Shown here piece after piece: positions 47,737 to 57,102 of a DNA stretch of 64,000 nt. The stretch is from Chitiniphilus purpureus (GTDB lineage: Bacteria > Pseudomonadota > Gammaproteobacteria > Burkholderiales > Chitinibacteraceae). The notes below the pieces were generated by a model, which did no database searches, had not been told where the DNA came from, and saw only the letters and a list, made by a program, of their open reading frames with translations. The first letter of the stretch is position 1. Every line of letters begins with the position of its first letter. Where the stretch lies: contig NZ_CP106753.1 in the NCBI RefSeq assembly GCF_025642115.1, positions 1 through 64,000 of the forward strand. The letters are read 5' to 3'. Made by a program: the position numbers and the translations under genes.

Positions 47737-48400
47737 ATCGCCTCCGATCGGGGATGGTGAACGGCAAAAGCAGGTTTTCCAGCATGGAGCATGCCCGCTC
47801 GCCCCGGCGCGGCCCTTGCACGCAAGTCGGCCTGCAGGGCCCGGGCGGCCATTGCCGTGCCTTGCGGGCGATACGGCGCTGGCGCGTCCAGGTTCCGTCA
47901 GGCCCACACAGCGCACCCCATGTCGGGACAGCAGAGTCGAGCCGAGGCCTCTACCACGCCACCCTGATCGCAAACCACGCACGATTTACACGCTGTGCTG
48001 CAACAAATACCGGACCGTCTGTCGGCTGAATGGCTCTGCCTGCGCAATTCCCAATCGCAATTCTTACGTCAGAAAAATGCCTTCAATTAAAAAACAACAA
48101 AAATGTATTTAAATAAATCAACTTCAAGCTGAACAAATAGTTACATTTATTAGTAATTGCTTACCTTACTTGGGTGATTCCAAAAGCCATTTCTCTTCAA
48201 TTGTTTCAATTAATAAAAAAGAAACATGTAAGAATTTATGGAAATTTCCCTGTATCGTGCTTGCAATTCGTCGTATCCGGATTGCTAAAATCTGCCCGCC
48301 TATCAAGCAACTCCGGCCATCAGATCGGCTCAGAGCCCGACCGGAAGCCTACTGCTGCTTATGGCCGATAGGGCCGCCAGACCACAGAGGGAATCGACTC
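47737..48400. other. Long leader upstream of homospermidine synthase, with an AT-rich island
   Basis: 664 bases without a supported gene. About 48055-48290 is strikingly AT-rich (roughly a quarter G+C by eye) in a GC-rich chromosome. It probably carries the promoter of the hss operon and may be a target for H-NS/MvaT-type silencing. TTGCAA (48262) with TAAAAT 19 bases on is a weak promoter candidate. Confidence 0.6.
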
Positions 48401-49810
48401 ATGCTTACACAGGAAAGCCCGTTTTCAGGCAAGGTGCTGCTCGTCGGCTTCGGCTCAATCGGCCAGGGTGTGCTGCCGCTGTTGCTCAAGCATCTGCAGC
48501 TTGCGCCGACGCGTGTAAGCATCGTTGCCGCCGATGATCACGGCGCAGCCGTGGCACAGGAATACGGGGTGCGGCTGTCGGTGATCAGGCTGGATGCAGG
48601 CAACTACCGGCAGGTCCTGACCCCGTTGCTGCAGGAAGGCGACTTCCTGATCAATGTCTCCAATGATGTGTCCAGCTACGCGCTGATCGAGTTGTGCCAG
48701 CGGCTGGGGGTGATGTATGTCGACACCTGCATCGAGCCGTGGGCCGGTGGGTATACCGACGAGCACGCCTCGCCGCAGCAGCGCAGCAACTATGCGCTGC
48801 GCGAACAGGTGCTGGCACTGCGCCGGGATTTCCGCCACGGCCCCACCGCCGTGCTGACCCATGGCGCCAATCCCGGCCTGGTCTCCCATTTCGTCAAGCG
48901 CGCCCTGCTCGATCTGGCACAGGCGGGCCATCAGCACCACCCCCGGCCGACCGACCGCGCGCAATGGGCGCAACTGGCCCGGCATCTGGGAGTGCGGGTG
49001 ATCCACATCGCCGAGCGCGATTTCCAGGAGACGGGGACGCGCAAATGCCCGGGCGAATTCGTCAACACCTGGTCAGTGGAAGGCTTCGTCGGCGAAGGCT
49101 GCCAGCCGGCCGAGCTGGGCTGGGGATCGCACGAGCAGCACTTCCCGGCCGACGGCCTGCGCCATCCGCATGGCTGTGCCGCCGCCATCTACCTCAACCG
49201 TCCCGGTGCCGCCACCCGCGTGCGCAGCTGGACACCGCAGGCAGGCCCCTATCATGGCTTTCTGATCACGCATGGCGAGGCCATCTCGATCGCCGACTAC
49301 TTCACCGTGGGCCAGGGCGAGCACCCCGAGTACCGGCCCACCGTGCACTACGCTTATCACCCCTGCGACGACGCCGTGCTGTCACTGCACGAGCTGGCGG
49401 GCAACAACTGGCAGCTGCAACCCGGCGTGCGGCTGGTGAAGGAGGAGATCCACAGCGGCTTTGACGAACTGGGCGTGCTGCTGATGGGGCACGTCTGGGG
49501 TGGCTACTGGTTCGGTTCGCGTCTGTCGATCGACGAGGCGCGCCGGATGGCACCACACAACGGCGCCACCAGCCTGCAGGTGACCGCGCCGGTGGTGGCG
49601 GCGGTGCTGTGGGCGCTGTCGCATCCGCACGAGGGCATCGTCGAACCGGAGGATCTGCCGTTCGACGACATCCTCGACTTCTGCGGCCCGTACCTGGGCG
49701 AACTGATCGGCGTGTACACCGACTGGACGCCGCTGCAGGGCCGCAACCGGATCTTCCAGGAAGACATCGATCCGGCCGATCCATGGCAATTCAAGAACTT
49801 CAGGGTTTAA
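48401..49810 (+). CDS. hss: Homospermidine synthase
   Basis: Homospermidine synthase makes sym-homospermidine from two putrescines (or putrescine and spermidine) with NAD. The 469-residue product has the Rossmann start KVLLVGFGSIGQGVLPLLLK, SNDVSSYALIELCQRLGVMY, DTCIEPWAGGYTDE, THGANPGLVSHFVKRALLDL and HPCDDAVLSLHEL, all typical of bacterial HSS. AGAGGGA before ATG 48401 supports the start; the longer frame from 48170 reads through AT-rich leader. The stop lies 14 bases before a fatty acyl-AMP ligase-reductase gene, so the two almost certainly form an operon. Confidence 0.94.
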   Translation: MLTQESPFSGKVLLVGFGSIGQGVLPLLLKHLQLAPTRVSIVAADDHGAAVAQEYGVRLSVIRLDAGNYRQVLTPLLQEGDFLINVSNDVSSYALIELCQRLGVMYVDTCIEPWAGGYTDEHASPQQRSNYALREQVLALRRDFRHGPTAVLTHGANPGLVSHFVKRALLDLAQAGHQHHPRPTDRAQWAQLARHLGVRVIHIAERDFQETGTRKCPGEFVNTWSVEGFVGEGCQPAELGWGSHEQHFPADGLRHPHGCAAAIYLNRPGAATRVRSWTPQAGPYHGFLITHGEAISIADYFTVGQGEHPEYRPTVHYAYHPCDDAVLSLHELAGNNWQLQPGVRLVKEEIHSGFDELGVLLMGHVWGGYWFGSRLSIDEARRMAPHNGATSLQVTAPVVAAVLWALSHPHEGIVEPEDLPFDDILDFCGPYLGELIGVYTDWTPLQGRNRIFQEDIDPADPWQFKNFRV

Positions 49811-49824
49811 GGAGCCCTTCGATC

Positions 49825-52800
49825 ATGGACCATCATGGCAATATGGCCCGGCTGGACGATGTGCTGTCCTACTGGGCGGACCGCCAGCCCCGGCGCAAGG
49901 CCTATACCGAATTGGACGCCAACGGCGCCGAGGTGGACAGCATCAGTTACGGCCAGCTCGCCGCGCGCGCCAGGGCCGTGGCCGCGCAGCTCGCCGCACG
50001 CGCCACGCCCGGGCAGCACGCCATCCTCGCCTACCCGGCCGGGATCGACTTCATCGTGGCCTTCTTCGGCTGCCTGTACGCTGGCCTTGCCGCCGCCCCG
50101 GTGCCGTTGCCCAAGCGCAACCGGCCCAACGCGCGGCTGGCGCAGATGGTGCGCGCCGCGCATGCGCCGCTGCTGCTGAGCACCGCCGACACCCTGGACT
50201 GGATGCAGCCGGTGCTGGCGCGCGAGGCCGATTGGCCGGCCGAGGTGGCCTTCGTCGCCACCAACGAGGCCGTGCCGCTCGCACCGTCGCAACCGTGGCA
50301 GACGCTGCCGGGGCGCTGCGCGCTTGCGTTCACCCAGTTCACCTCCGGCTCCACCTCGCTGCCCAAGGGGGTGATGATCAGCCACGAGAGCTGCCTCTAC
50401 AACCTGCAGATGGCACGCTCGGTGAGCCAGGCCGGGCCCGATTCGGTGTTCGTCTCGTGGCTGCCGCACTATCACGACCTGGGGCTGGTGGCGCATCTGC
50501 TGCACAGTCTCTATTGCGGCAGCCATTGCGTGCTGCTGGCGCCCGCCACCTTTGTCGCGCAGCCGGTGCAGTGGCTGCGTGCCATCAGCCGCTACCGCGG
50601 CCAGTACACCGGCGCGCCCAATTTCGCCTACCAGTTGTGCCTGGACCGCATCGGCGAGGGCGAACGCCAGGTGCTCGACCTGTCGAGCCTGAGGATGGCG
50701 ATCAACGCCGCCGAGCCGATCAACCCGGACACCGTGCGGGCGTTCTGCGAGGGCTTTGCCGGTTGCGGCTTCAAGCCGGCGATGCTGCTGCCGGCCTATG
50801 GCATGGCCGAGGCCACGGTGTTCGTCGCCTCCGGCGAGCTGGAGGCCGATCCGGTGTTCAAAGCCATCGACCCGGCGGCACTTCACGCCGAGGGCGTCGC
50901 CCGGCCACCGCGGCCGGGCACGGCGGGCAAGACCCTGGTGGGTTGCGGCACGGGCAGGCTCGAACAGCGGGTGCGCATCGTCGATCCACAGTCCGGCCAC
51001 ACGGCGCCTGTCAACAGCGTCGGCGAGATCTGGGTGCACGGTCCCAACGTGATGACCGGCTATTACGACAACCCCGAGGCGACCGAGGCGGCGTTCGGCC
51101 AGCCGGCGGACGATGCGGCGCGCCATCTGCGCACCGGCGACCTGGGCTTCGTCGACGAGCACGGCGAGTTGTTCATCACCGGGCGGATCAAGGACCTCAT
51201 CATCGTCAACGGCGCCAATTTCTATCCGCAGGACATCGAGCAATGCGTGCAGGAGGCGCATCCGGCGCTGCGCCGCGGCGGCAGCGCGGCCTTCGGCATC
51301 ACCGGCGATGCCTCGGAGCAGCTGGTGCTGTTCGCCGAGGTGGACAAGGACACCGCGCAGCAGGCGCAGCACGAACCACGCCTGCTCGAACCGATCGCCG
51401 AGCGCATCTGCGCCGCGGTGGGCGGGCAGTTCGAGCTGCCGGTCGCCCACATCGTGTTTCTCAAGCCGACGCAGCTGCCCAGGACCTCCAGCGGCAAGGT
51501 GCGGCGCCAGGAATGCAAGCAGCGTTTCCTGCAAGGCCATCCGGAACGATTGGCGAGCTGGCCGTTCGCCGACGACAACGCCACCGACGAAAGGAAGGTA
51601 CACATGCTCAATATCGAGAAAGCCCTGCAACGCATCACCGAAATGGGGCCGGAGCACCTGCGCGTGTTCAGCCTGCTGACGCAGATCCTGACCAGCCGCT
51701 ACAAGGTGCGCATGGCCGACTTCGACGTGGACAAGTCGATCTTCTTCTACGGCATCGATTCGCTGAACATCATCGACATCCACGCCGAGCTGGAACAGAA
51801 GCTGCAGCGGCAGATCCCCACCGTGGCATTCTTCCGCGCCAACACCTTCATCGAGATGATCGACGACATCGTGGTCGGCATGGTCGATCGCAGCCAGTTC
51901 GATCGCCGCATCGCCGAGGGCGCGACGCTGCGCGAGGAGATCGACGCAGCAGTGGCGCAGTTGGCGGACAGGCTGGCCGCAGTGCGCGATACCTCGGACG
52001 GCGGCGTCGGGCGCACCACGCTGCTCACCGGCGCGTCGGGTTTTGTCGGGGTGGCACTGTTGAAGGAGATCCTGGCGCACACCGACGCCGACGTGGTGTG
52101 CATGGTGCGCGCCGCCGACAGCGCCACCGCGCTCAAGCGCATCCGCAACACGTCGGCCAAGTACGACCTGCGGCTGCCGCAGGGCTTCGAAGACCGGGTA
52201 CGGATCATGATCGGCGACATGTCCAAGCCGCGGCTCGGGCTGTCGGACGAGGACTATGCGCGCTACAGCGAGGAGATCGACAGCGTCTACCACTGCGCCG
52301 CGATCGACAATTTCTATCTGCCCTACAGCGTGATGCGCAAGACCAATGTGCTTGGCGCCATCGAAGTGCTGGAGTTCGCGCTCAACGGCAAGCTCAAGCC
52401 CATCTTCTATATCTCCAGCTGCGCGGTCTCGATGCTGGAGCAACAGGAAGAGCACACCGAGGTCACCGGGCTCGTCAACGGCTACGCGCAAAGCAAGTAC
52501 GTGGTCGAGCAGATCATGCTGGAGCTGGCGCAGCGCGGCTATCCGCTCGCCAACTACCGGCTGGGCTACCTGTACAACCTGCGCGTGCAGGAAGTGGCCG
52601 ACAACACCCCGTTCGACGCGCTGCTAGCGCAGGTGGAGCAGGCCTACAGCGACCTGGACGAGGAGCTGATCATCGACGCCGACGCGTTCGAGAACTTCCT
52701 CTCGGTGATCCCGCAGATCGGCGCGTTCCCGGACATGGACGCCGATTTCGACCTGACGCCGGTCGAATACGCGGCCAAGGCCATCGTCACCACCACGCTG

Positions 52801-53133
52801 CTGCCGGCCAGCGAGCGCCAGACCACCTACACCTTCTACAACCCCAAACCGCTCAAGTGGCACGACGTGGCCGCCTACTTCAAGCAGACGCATCGCGACG
52901 TGAAGCTGGTACCGCTGCCCGAGTTCCTGGAGCGCTATGAGCAGTACATCCGCGAGACCAACCGGGTCAGCGTCAAGCTGCTCAAGTCGGTGGTGTCCCC
53001 ACAGCTGGACCGCCAGCTCAACACCATGTTCCGCAACGTGAAGAACGACCACGCCACGCAGTTCAAGGCGTGGTGCCCGCCGTGCGATGCGCGTTTCACC
53101 CACTACTACGTGGATTTCGCCGTCAACGGCTGA
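49825..53133 (+). CDS. Fatty acyl-AMP ligase / acyl carrier / thioester reductase fusion
   Basis: A 1102-residue NRPS-like enzyme with three parts. Residues 1-590 are a fatty acyl-AMP ligase (FTSGSTSLPKGVMISH near 171-186; SWLPHYHDLGLVAHLL; LLPAYGMAEATVF; GRIKDLIIVNGANFYPQDIE). Residues about 600-690 are a carrier domain with the phosphopantetheine Ser646 in YGIDSLNIIDIH. Residues 730-1100 are a thioester reductase with NAD(P) motif TGASGFVG (735-742) and Tyr887-x3-Lys891. The expected reaction is activation of a fatty acid as AMP-ester, loading on the carrier and reductive release as aldehyde or alcohol. AAGGAG precedes ATG 49825. Coupling to homospermidine synthase suggests a lipid-polyamine product (inference). 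Confidence 0.92.
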   Translation: MDHHGNMARLDDVLSYWADRQPRRKAYTELDANGAEVDSISYGQLAARARAVAAQLAARATPGQHAILAYPAGIDFIVAFFGCLYAGLAAAPVPLPKRNRPNARLAQMVRAAHAPLLLSTADTLDWMQPVLAREADWPAEVAFVATNEAVPLAPSQPWQTLPGRCALAFTQFTSGSTSLPKGVMISHESCLYNLQMARSVSQAGPDSVFVSWLPHYHDLGLVAHLLHSLYCGSHCVLLAPATFVAQPVQWLRAISRYRGQYTGAPNFAYQLCLDRIGEGERQVLDLSSLRMAINAAEPINPDTVRAFCEGFAGCGFKPAMLLPAYGMAEATVFVASGELEADPVFKAIDPAALHAEGVARPPRPGTAGKTLVGCGTGRLEQRVRIVDPQSGHTAPVNSVGEIWVHGPNVMTGYYDNPEATEAAFGQPADDAARHLRTGDLGFVDEHGELFITGRIKDLIIVNGANFYPQDIEQCVQEAHPALRRGGSAAFGITGDASEQLVLFAEVDKDTAQQAQHEPRLLEPIAERICAAVGGQFELPVAHIVFLKPTQLPRTSSGKVRRQECKQRFLQGHPERLASWPFADDNATDERKVHMLNIEKALQRITEMGPEHLRVFSLLTQILTSRYKVRMADFDVDKSIFFYGIDSLNIIDIHAELEQKLQRQIPTVAFFRANTFIEMIDDIVVGMVDRSQFDRRIAEGATLREEIDAAVAQLADRLAAVRDTSDGGVGRTTLLTGASGFVGVALLKEILAHTDADVVCMVRAADSATALKRIRNTSAKYDLRLPQGFEDRVRIMIGDMSKPRLGLSDEDYARYSEEIDSVYHCAAIDNFYLPYSVMRKTNVLGAIEVLEFALNGKLKPIFYISSCAVSMLEQQEEHTEVTGLVNGYAQSKYVVEQIMLELAQRGYPLANYRLGYLYNLRVQEVADNTPFDALLAQVEQAYSDLDEELIIDADAFENFLSVIPQIGAFPDMDADFDLTPVEYAAKAIVTTTLLPASERQTTYTFYNPKPLKWHDVAAYFKQTHRDVKLVPLPEFLERYEQYIRETNRVSVKLLKSVVSPQLDRQLNTMFRNVKNDHATQFKAWCPPCDARFTHYYVDFAVNG

Positions 53134-53222
53134 CGCCGTACCGGGGCGGCGCCGGGCGCCGCCTTCGTCCCATGCACCGCGGCCGGGCCCTCCCGGCCGC
53201 GGTGCCATCCGCGGAGCACCGC

Positions 53223-53546
53223 ATGCATTGGCTCTACCTGACCCTGGCCATCGTGTTCGAGGTGGCGGGCACCACCTGCATGAAACTGTCCGACGGCTTT
53301 TCCAAGCTCGGGCCCAGCGTGCTGATCTTTGTGTTCTATGGCCTGTGCGCAGCGTTCATCACGCTCGCGCTCAAGCACATGGAGATCGCCATCGCCTACG
53401 CGATCTGGGCCGGGTTGGGCACCGCACTGATCGCCGGCGTCGGCATGCTCTACTTCAAGGAGCCGGTCACCGCGGTCAAGATCGGCTCGCTGGTGCTGAT
53501 CGTGCTCGGCATTGCCGGGTTGAACCTGAGCGGGGTGAGCCGGTGA
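53223..53546 (+). CDS. Small multidrug resistance (SMR) family transporter
   Basis: A 107-residue, four-helix inner-membrane antiporter with the essential Glu13 in AIVFEVAGTTCMKLSDG and the signature AIAYAIWAGLGTALIAG. SMR pairs such as MdtIJ export spermidine, so in this operon it may export polyamine or protect against the product; quaternary ammonium export is equally possible. Its stop overlaps the GTG of the next gene (GTGA), and it follows the ligase-reductase gene by about 90 bases. Confidence 0.92.
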   Translation: MHWLYLTLAIVFEVAGTTCMKLSDGFSKLGPSVLIFVFYGLCAAFITLALKHMEIAIAYAIWAGLGTALIAGVGMLYFKEPVTAVKIGSLVLIVLGIAGLNLSGVSR

Positions 53547-53974
53547 GGCATGTGGCCGCAACGCTGCTGCTGGTGGCGGCCGGCGCGGCCGCCGCGCCGG
53601 CACCGCTAGGGCTGTGGCGCTTCGTGGACGACGACGCAGTGATCGAAGTCCTGCCATGCGCCGAACCGGCGACCCTGTGCGCCCGGCTGCGCGGGCTGCC
53701 CAACGCCGCCGCACTGGCGCAACTGAGCCCGGCCCAGCGGCAGGCGGCACCGGACTGGTGCGGCCGGCAGCTGATCGGTGCGCTGGCACTGCAGGAGGCG
53801 GGACAGTGGCGCGGCGGCTGGCTGATCGATCCGTACAGCGCCGCGCGCTATCACGCCACGCTGCGCCAGCCGGCGCCGGAGCGGCTGGAGCTGCTGGCGT
53901 TCGAGGCCGCCGAATGGTGGTCCGAGCGCATGGTGCTGGTGCCGTGGCGCGGGCCCGCCCCCGCCTGCCCGTGA
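53543..53974 (+). CDS. DUF2147-type exported protein
   Basis: A 143-residue product starting with GTG at 53543, overlapping the SMR stop by four bases. It has a signal peptide (VAATLLLVAAGAAAAPAPLG) and a DUF2147-like body (GLWRFVDDDAVIEVLPCAEP; LCARLRGLPNAAALAQLSPA; GGWLIDPYSAARYHATLRQ), a small beta-barrel-like periplasmic family of unknown function. The second half deviates from typical DUF2147, so assignment is moderate. It is convergent with the outer membrane factor gene, only 10 bases apart, and no terminator separates them. Confidence 0.72.
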   Translation: MRHVAATLLLVAAGAAAAPAPLGLWRFVDDDAVIEVLPCAEPATLCARLRGLPNAAALAQLSPAQRQAAPDWCGRQLIGALALQEAGQWRGGWLIDPYSAARYHATLRQPAPERLELLAFEAAEWWSERMVLVPWRGPAPACP

Positions 53975-53984
53975 CCGGCTCCGC

Positions 53985-55391
53985 TCAACGCGCCAGCGCC
54001 GCGTTGAGCATTGCATAGGCCTGGATGCGCCGGGCCTGCCGTTCGAGCAGCGCGGCGTCGGCCGCCAGCCGCCGGTCCTCGGCCAGCAGCAGTGCCGGGC
54101 GGTCGTTGCGGCCCAGTGCGTGGTCGCGCCGCGCATCGTCGAGCTGGCGCGCCGCACGCTGCTGTGCCGTGACCGCCAGTGCATCGGCCTGAACCGCGTC
54201 CTGCCAGTCGGCCAGCGCCTGCTCCACCTCGCCCAGTGCCGCCAGCATGGCCTTGCGGTACTCCGCCAGCGCCAGCGCGTGCCCGGCACGCGCCGCCGCC
54301 ACCTCGGCCTCGGTGCGGCCGCCATCCAGCAGCAGCCAGTCCACCCCGGCATCCAGCAGCCAGGTCAGGTAGTCCTGCCGCAGAAAGCGCGCCAGCGCAT
54401 TGCTGGCAAAACCCGTGCTGCCGGTCAGGTTCAGCCGTGGAAAGCGCTGCAGCCGCGCCTCTTCGATGCCAAGCCGCCCCGCCTCGACCGCCTGCCAGGC
54501 ACTTTGCAGATCGGGCCGGCGCGCCAGCACCGAAGCCGGCAGATCGGGCAGCACGCGCAACGGTGATGCCGGCAGCGGTGCCGGCGGCAGCTGCAGCGCG
54601 GCGGCCTCCTCGCCCAGCAGCAGCGCCAGCTGCGCATGCGCGCCGGCCTGGGCACGCGCCGTGGCACTGGCTGCGAGCAGCGCATCATCCAGTTGCGCCT
54701 CGGCGGCATCGCGCGCGGCCCGGTCGGACAGCCCCAGCCTGCCGCGCGCGGTCTCGTCGGCCAGCAGCTGGCGCGCCAGTCCGATCCGCCTTGCCTGCAG
54801 CGCCGCCTGCGCCTGCGCCAGCCGCAGCGCGGCATACGCCTGCACCACTTCGCGCGCGACCAGCAGCCGCACCGCCTCGCGGTCCTGCCACGCCGCATCG
54901 AGCCGCGCCTGCCCCGCGGCCCGCGCCCGCGCCACGCGGCCGAACAGGTCGACCTCGTACGCCAGCGTCAGCCCCAGCCGGCGGCGGGTTTCCCGGTACG
55001 GCGGCAGCGGCCAGAACACCAGCTGCCCGGCCTCGTCCAGATCCGGCGTGCGCTGGCGCGGCACCTGCTGGCGCGCCAGCCCGGCGTCCGCGCGTAGTGC
55101 CGGCGCCCCGGTGGCATCGGCTGCCGCCAGCCGCGCCTGCGCCAGCGCCAGACGTCCACCGGCAATCAGCACATCGGCATTGGCCTGCTGCGCCCGCACC
55201 ACCAGCGCGTCCAGCTGCGGATCGCCGTAGTCGCGCCACCACGGCGCACCCGGTCCGTCGCGCTCGGCGCCTGCCGCATTGCGCCACTGCGCCGGGGCGG
55301 CAGGGACGGGCGTGCGCGGCTCGTCGGCAAGGTGGGTGCAGCCGGCCAGCAGCAGCGCCAGCCCCAAGCATGCCAGGCGGCCCCGCATCAT
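53985..55391 (-). CDS. Outer membrane factor lipoprotein, NodT/TolC family
   Basis: A 468-residue efflux outer membrane channel. Lipobox LLLAGCTH with Cys18; two repeated OEP regions with long helices (AQARLAAADATGAPALRADA; GLTLAYEVDLFGRVARARAA; IEEARLQRFPRLNLTGSTGF; AALGEVEQALADWQDAVQAD). It is last in the operon ftsX-ATPase-hlyD-OMF and overlaps the HlyD-type gene by four bases (ATGA). It should form a tripartite export path with the adaptor. Confidence 0.92.
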   Translation of the reverse strand: MMRGRLACLGLALLLAGCTHLADEPRTPVPAAPAQWRNAAGAERDGPGAPWWRDYGDPQLDALVVRAQQANADVLIAGGRLALAQARLAAADATGAPALRADAGLARQQVPRQRTPDLDEAGQLVFWPLPPYRETRRRLGLTLAYEVDLFGRVARARAAGQARLDAAWQDREAVRLLVAREVVQAYAALRLAQAQAALQARRIGLARQLLADETARGRLGLSDRAARDAAEAQLDDALLAASATARAQAGAHAQLALLLGEEAAALQLPPAPLPASPLRVLPDLPASVLARRPDLQSAWQAVEAGRLGIEEARLQRFPRLNLTGSTGFASNALARFLRQDYLTWLLDAGVDWLLLDGGRTEAEVAAARAGHALALAEYRKAMLAALGEVEQALADWQDAVQADALAVTAQQRAARQLDDARRDHALGRNDRPALLLAEDRRLAADAALLERQARRIQAYAMLNAALAR

Positions 55392-56305
55392 GGCCGGGCC
55401 CCGGTGCGCGGCACCCGCACCAGCACGCGCTGTCCGATCAGCAGTTGCGGCGCCGCCAGGCTGACCTGTGCCTCCACCACACGGACATCCTGCTTTTCGG
55501 ATGGATCATCGCTGCGGGTGCGCAGCCCCACCGCGGGCGACAACCGCACCAGCCGGCCCGGATACACCCGCTGCTCGTCGGCCTCCAGCACGATCTGCAC
55601 CGCGTCGCCAGGCCGCAGTTGCGGAATGAAGCGCTCCTCGAACTCGGCGCGGACGATGCGTGGCCGCGCCGGTGCGAACAGGAACAGCGGCGTGACATTG
55701 AGCGTGCTGATGCCGTCGCCGGGGCGCACATCGCGCCGCACGATATGGCCGTCACTGGGCGCGCGCACGGTATGGCGCGCCACTTCGTACTGTGCGACCT
55801 GCCATTTGCGCCGCAGCGTCTCGGCCTGCCGGCCGGCCAGTGCCAGCTCGGCCGACAGCATGGCCACCTGATCGCGTGCCGCATCCAACGTCTGCCCAGG
55901 CGCAAGATCGCCCGCCACCGCCTGCTGCAGCCGGCGTGCCTCCCGCTGCGCCGCGGCAAGGCGCGCCCTGAGCGGTGCCGACCCGGCCTGCGCCGCCTGG
56001 TATTCGGCGTGCGCCAGCGCCGCCTGCAACCGGGCCTGCCGGTCGTCCAGCGCCGCCAGCAGCTGGCCGGCGCGCACGGTGTCGCCTTCCTCGACGTCGA
56101 CCCGCTGCACCACACCGTCGCGCTGGGCGGCCAGCCGCACCACGCCGCCCTCCACATCCACCCGGCCACGCCCCACCGCCACCCACGGCGTGCCGGCCGG
56201 CGCCGCCGACGGCACATCAGCCGCCCCTCCGGCGAGCCAGAATCCCGCCAAACCCAGCACGATGGCCGCCGCGGCGACCGACGCGATCCGTTTGCCCAGC
56301 TTCAT
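55388..56305 (-). CDS. HlyD/DevB-type periplasmic adaptor subunit
   Basis: A 305-residue membrane-fusion protein: an N-terminal membrane anchor (RIASVAAAAIVLGLAGFWLA), a biotinyl-lipoyl-like half (GVVQRVDVEEGDTVRAGQLL), an alpha-hairpin coiled coil (ALAHAEYQAAQAGSAPLRAR and QREARRLQQAVAG), and the second lipoyl half with HTVRAPSDGHIVRRDVRPGD. It starts at the last base of the ATPase stop (TGATG). The adaptor links the inner-membrane ABC permease to the NodT-type channel. Confidence 0.9.
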   Translation of the reverse strand: MKLGKRIASVAAAAIVLGLAGFWLAGGAADVPSAAPAGTPWVAVGRGRVDVEGGVVRLAAQRDGVVQRVDVEEGDTVRAGQLLAALDDRQARLQAALAHAEYQAAQAGSAPLRARLAAAQREARRLQQAVAGDLAPGQTLDAARDQVAMLSAELALAGRQAETLRRKWQVAQYEVARHTVRAPSDGHIVRRDVRPGDGISTLNVTPLFLFAPARPRIVRAEFEERFIPQLRPGDAVQIVLEADEQRVYPGRLVRLSPAVGLRTRSDDPSEKQDVRVVEAQVSLAAPQLLIGQRVLVRVPRTGARP

Positions 56306-57039
56306 CAAGCACCTTCCTTGCCGGCATCGGCCGGCATTGCGTTGTCGATGCGCTCGTCGCGCCGGATGCGGCCGTCCTCCAGCTCGATGATCCGGTCCGC
56401 GCGCGAATGCAGCCGCGGATCGTGCGTGACCACCAGCACCATGGTCCCGCGCTCGCGGGCGATGCGGTGCAGCAGGTCGACCACGATACTGCCGTTGCTG
56501 CCGTCCAGCGCACTGGTCGGTTCGTCGGCGAAGATCAGCTGCGGATGCTTGACCAGCGCGCGGGCGATCGCCACGCGCTGCTTCTCGCCGCCCGACAGTT
56601 CGAGCGGGCGCAGGTGCGCGCGCGGCGCCAGCCCCACGTCGTCCAGCGCCGCCGCGGCCCGGGCCCGTGCCTCGGCGGGCGCCAGATCGGTGTATTGCAG
56701 CGGGAACAGCACGTTTTCCAGCGCGGTCAGCGACGCGAACAGGTTGAATCCCTGGAAGATGAAGCCGCAATGCGCCAGCCGGAACCGGTCGATCGCCGCG
56801 TCGCCCAGCTGCCACAGGTCCTGCCCCAGCGCCTGTACCGCGCCGCCGTCGGGCCGCAGCAGGCCGGAGAGCATGGCGAGGAAGGTGCTCTTGCCCGAGC
56901 CGGACGGGCCCATCATCAGCGTCAGCTCGCCGGCGTGCAGCGCCAGCGACACCTCGCTGATCACCTGTTGCGCCACATGGCCCTGGCCGAACGACTTGGT
57001 CAGACGCTCGCAGGAGAGCATGACTCCGGGCGCGTTCAT
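56305..57039 (-). CDS. ABC exporter ATPase, MacB/DevA/LolD type
   Basis: A 244-residue ATPase with Walker A MGPSGSGKSTFLAML, signature LSGGEKQRVAIARALV, Walker B LIFADEPTSALD and H-loop VVTHDPR. The order FtsX-type permease, ATPase, HlyD adaptor and OMF on one strand matches DevBCA/MacAB-like efflux systems, which export lipids, glycolipids, peptides or siderophores. It starts 63 bases after the permease stop. Confidence 0.93.
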   Translation of the reverse strand: MNAPGVMLSCERLTKSFGQGHVAQQVISEVSLALHAGELTLMMGPSGSGKSTFLAMLSGLLRPDGGAVQALGQDLWQLGDAAIDRFRLAHCGFIFQGFNLFASLTALENVLFPLQYTDLAPAEARARAAAALDDVGLAPRAHLRPLELSGGEKQRVAIARALVKHPQLIFADEPTSALDGSNGSIVVDLLHRIARERGTMVLVVTHDPRLHSRADRIIELEDGRIRRDERIDNAMPADAGKEGA

Positions 57040-57102
57040 CGCCGCCCCCTGCCAAGGATGGCGTACATGCCCGATGTGATCCCATGGTTCATCATGCGCG
57101 CC

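Noticed and set aside
48170..48400. An N-terminal extension of homospermidine synthase from 48170
   Set aside because: It translates AT-rich leader without family similarity, whereas ATG 48401 has a good ribosome binding site and gives the expected N-terminus.
49807..52491. An 894-codon minus-strand open frame opposite the FAAL gene
   Set aside because: Shadow of the fatty acyl-AMP ligase gene; composition is His/Gln/Val/Arg rich with no domains.
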